DNA from: Vulcanimicrobiota bacterium
Lineage (GTDB): Bacteria > Vulcanimicrobiota > Xenobia > Xenobiales > JADMJV01
Reading direction: 5' to 3'
NCBI GenBank assembly: GCA_023447635.1
Contig: JAEXNA010000111.1
Location: forward strand, 1-64,000
DNA: 64,000 nt
Positions 63,211 through 64,000 of the stretch are shown here, piece after piece. Position numbers and translations under genes: made by a program. Each line of letters opens with the position of its first letter. Positions within the stretch are counted from its first letter, which is position 1. The notes under the pieces were generated by a model. That model was not told the DNA's origin, ran no database searches, and saw only the letters and a list, made by a program, of their open reading frames with translations.

Positions 63211-64000
63211 CTACTTCAGCTCTTTCTTCAGGAAGGCCAGCAGGGTGACCCAGGCCGCCTCGGTCTGTTTTTTCTCGGCGGCCGTCACGTCGTTGAGATA
63301 AGGAGCGTAGACCAGGAACCCGTGCAGCGCGTCGGGGTAGATCTCCAGGCGAACCTCCTTGCCGTGCTTTTTCATGGCCGCTTCCATGAAGCGAGCTTGT
63401 TCTTCCGGGACGATATCGTCAAGGGATCCCTGAAGTAGGAGCAGGGGGCAATCGATTTTGGGCACCACGCTCAGCGCGTTACGCACGGCGAACGACTCGG
63501 GACGCTTCTCGGGGCCCTGCCCGTAGGTGCGCCGGGTGACGGGATCGTTGCCCAGTTTGCCGTGACCCTTCAGGTAGCTGTACCAGCGGTAGATGTCCAT
63601 CACACCGTAGGCGGAAACGACGGCTTTGAATTCCTGATTGCGGGAGGCGGCCAGGACCGAAATCAGGGCTCCGTGAGAGGCGCCGACCAGGGCTATGTTC
63701 CGTCCGTCGACGCGAGGGTGGGCTTTGAGCAGTGGGACGACGTTGAGGACATCCATCACCTCGCCTTTGGCGATCTCGACCATCCCCTCTGATCCATCTT
63801 CGCCGCGAAAGGAGGGGGAGAAGACCACGTAGCCGGCTTTGGCCAGACGGATGGACGAGAGACGATGCTCTTTCGAGATGCCGCTGATGCCGTCGTGGTT
63901 GAAAATGACGAGGGGAAGTCGGCCTCCGCCGGCCGGCAGGTAGAGCTCTCCTTCGACCTTGAGGCCTTCGCTGGGATAGGTCCAGCGGCGGATGGTGACG
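63211..64000 (-). CDS. Alpha/beta hydrolase (prolyl oligopeptidase / dienelactone hydrolase-like), cut by window edge
   Basis: The reading frame runs off the right edge, so the N-terminus is missing; 263 residues are visible. The nucleophile elbow GASHGALIS carries Ser, Asp in LLLQGSLDDIVPEE, and His in DALHGFL, a full triad. FNHDGISGISKEH before it is an oxyanion-loop-like segment. Substrate unknown. Convergent with the gene at 62357. Confidence 0.85.
   Translation of the reverse strand, partial: VTIRRWTYPSEGLKVEGELYLPAGGGRLPLVIFNHDGISGISKEHRLSSIRLAKAGYVVFSPSFRGEDGSEGMVEIAKGEVMDVLNVVPLLKAHPRVDGRNIALVGASHGALISVLAASRNQEFKAVVSAYGVMDIYRWYSYLKGHGKLGNDPVTRRTYGQGPEKRPESFAVRNALSVVPKIDCPLLLLQGSLDDIVPEEQARFMEAAMKKHGKEVRLEIYPDALHGFLVYAPYLNDVTAAEKKQTEAAWVTLLAFLKKELK

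Overview
The window reads as chromosomal DNA from a flagellated, probably diderm bacterium with high G+C. Two family-9 glycosyltransferases resembling LPS heptosyltransferases and an HtrA-type protease suggest an outer membrane. I cannot place it in a phylum; the arrangement resembles no model organism I know. Start codons are relaxed: TTG and GTG are frequent, and fliG and fliH appear to use ATT and CTG. Genes are packed tightly, with many 1-4 base overlaps.

Layout. 1-1,690: mrp and a small acidic-tailed gene, leftward. 2,104-22,112: a flagellar block, rightward: flgB flgC fliE fliF fliG fliH fliI fliJ, a soluble lytic transglycosylase, fliK, a rod/hook-family protein, fliM, two fliN, fliO, fliP, two fliQ, fliR, flhB, a homocysteine methyltransferase/methylenetetrahydrofolate reductase fusion, flhA. 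22,165-26,406: an aminotransferase, then small unrecognised genes. 26,669-34,628: NlpC/P60 hydrolase, tRNA-Leu, gnd, a MITE-like insertion, korAB, a TPR protein, tRNA-Lys. 34,800-36,108: a membrane protein and a DA1-like metallopeptidase. 36,291-48,542: pgpH-type HD hydrolase, ybeY, dgkA, CorC-type CBS protein, three glycosyltransferases, aspS, cdd, an orphan molybdate-type permease and a TPR protein. 48,543-49,320: a dense repeat cluster. 49,400-60,812, leftward: clpX, clpP, tig, two tRNAs, two unrecognised genes, rarA, htrA, dnaJ, dnaK, grpE. 61,022-64,000: an anchored propeller-like protein, an unrecognised protein and a cut-off alpha/beta hydrolase.

Best candidate for something new. Three genes (23,923; 24,359; 53,834 leftward) share a roughly 50-70 residue C-terminal domain with a KAxxQRxQ core. 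Three more (25,900, 26,406 and 54,362, all leftward) form a weaker family of small, acidic, helical proteins, which I call Y. The two families lie next to each other at both loci. Two of the three X genes are preceded by GTTAAC half-sites spaced about one helical turn apart. The same kind of site precedes flgB and, as four perfectly phased 11-bp units, the rod/hook-family gene. A testable reading is a flagellum-linked set of exported proteins (X) with acidic chaperone-like partners (Y), controlled by an OmpR/PhoB-type regulator.

The second notable object is the repeat cluster at 48,545-49,311. It holds four copies of a 25-nt hairpin whose stems covary, five copies of an 18-bp palindrome on an exact 26-bp period, and large nested inverted repeats.
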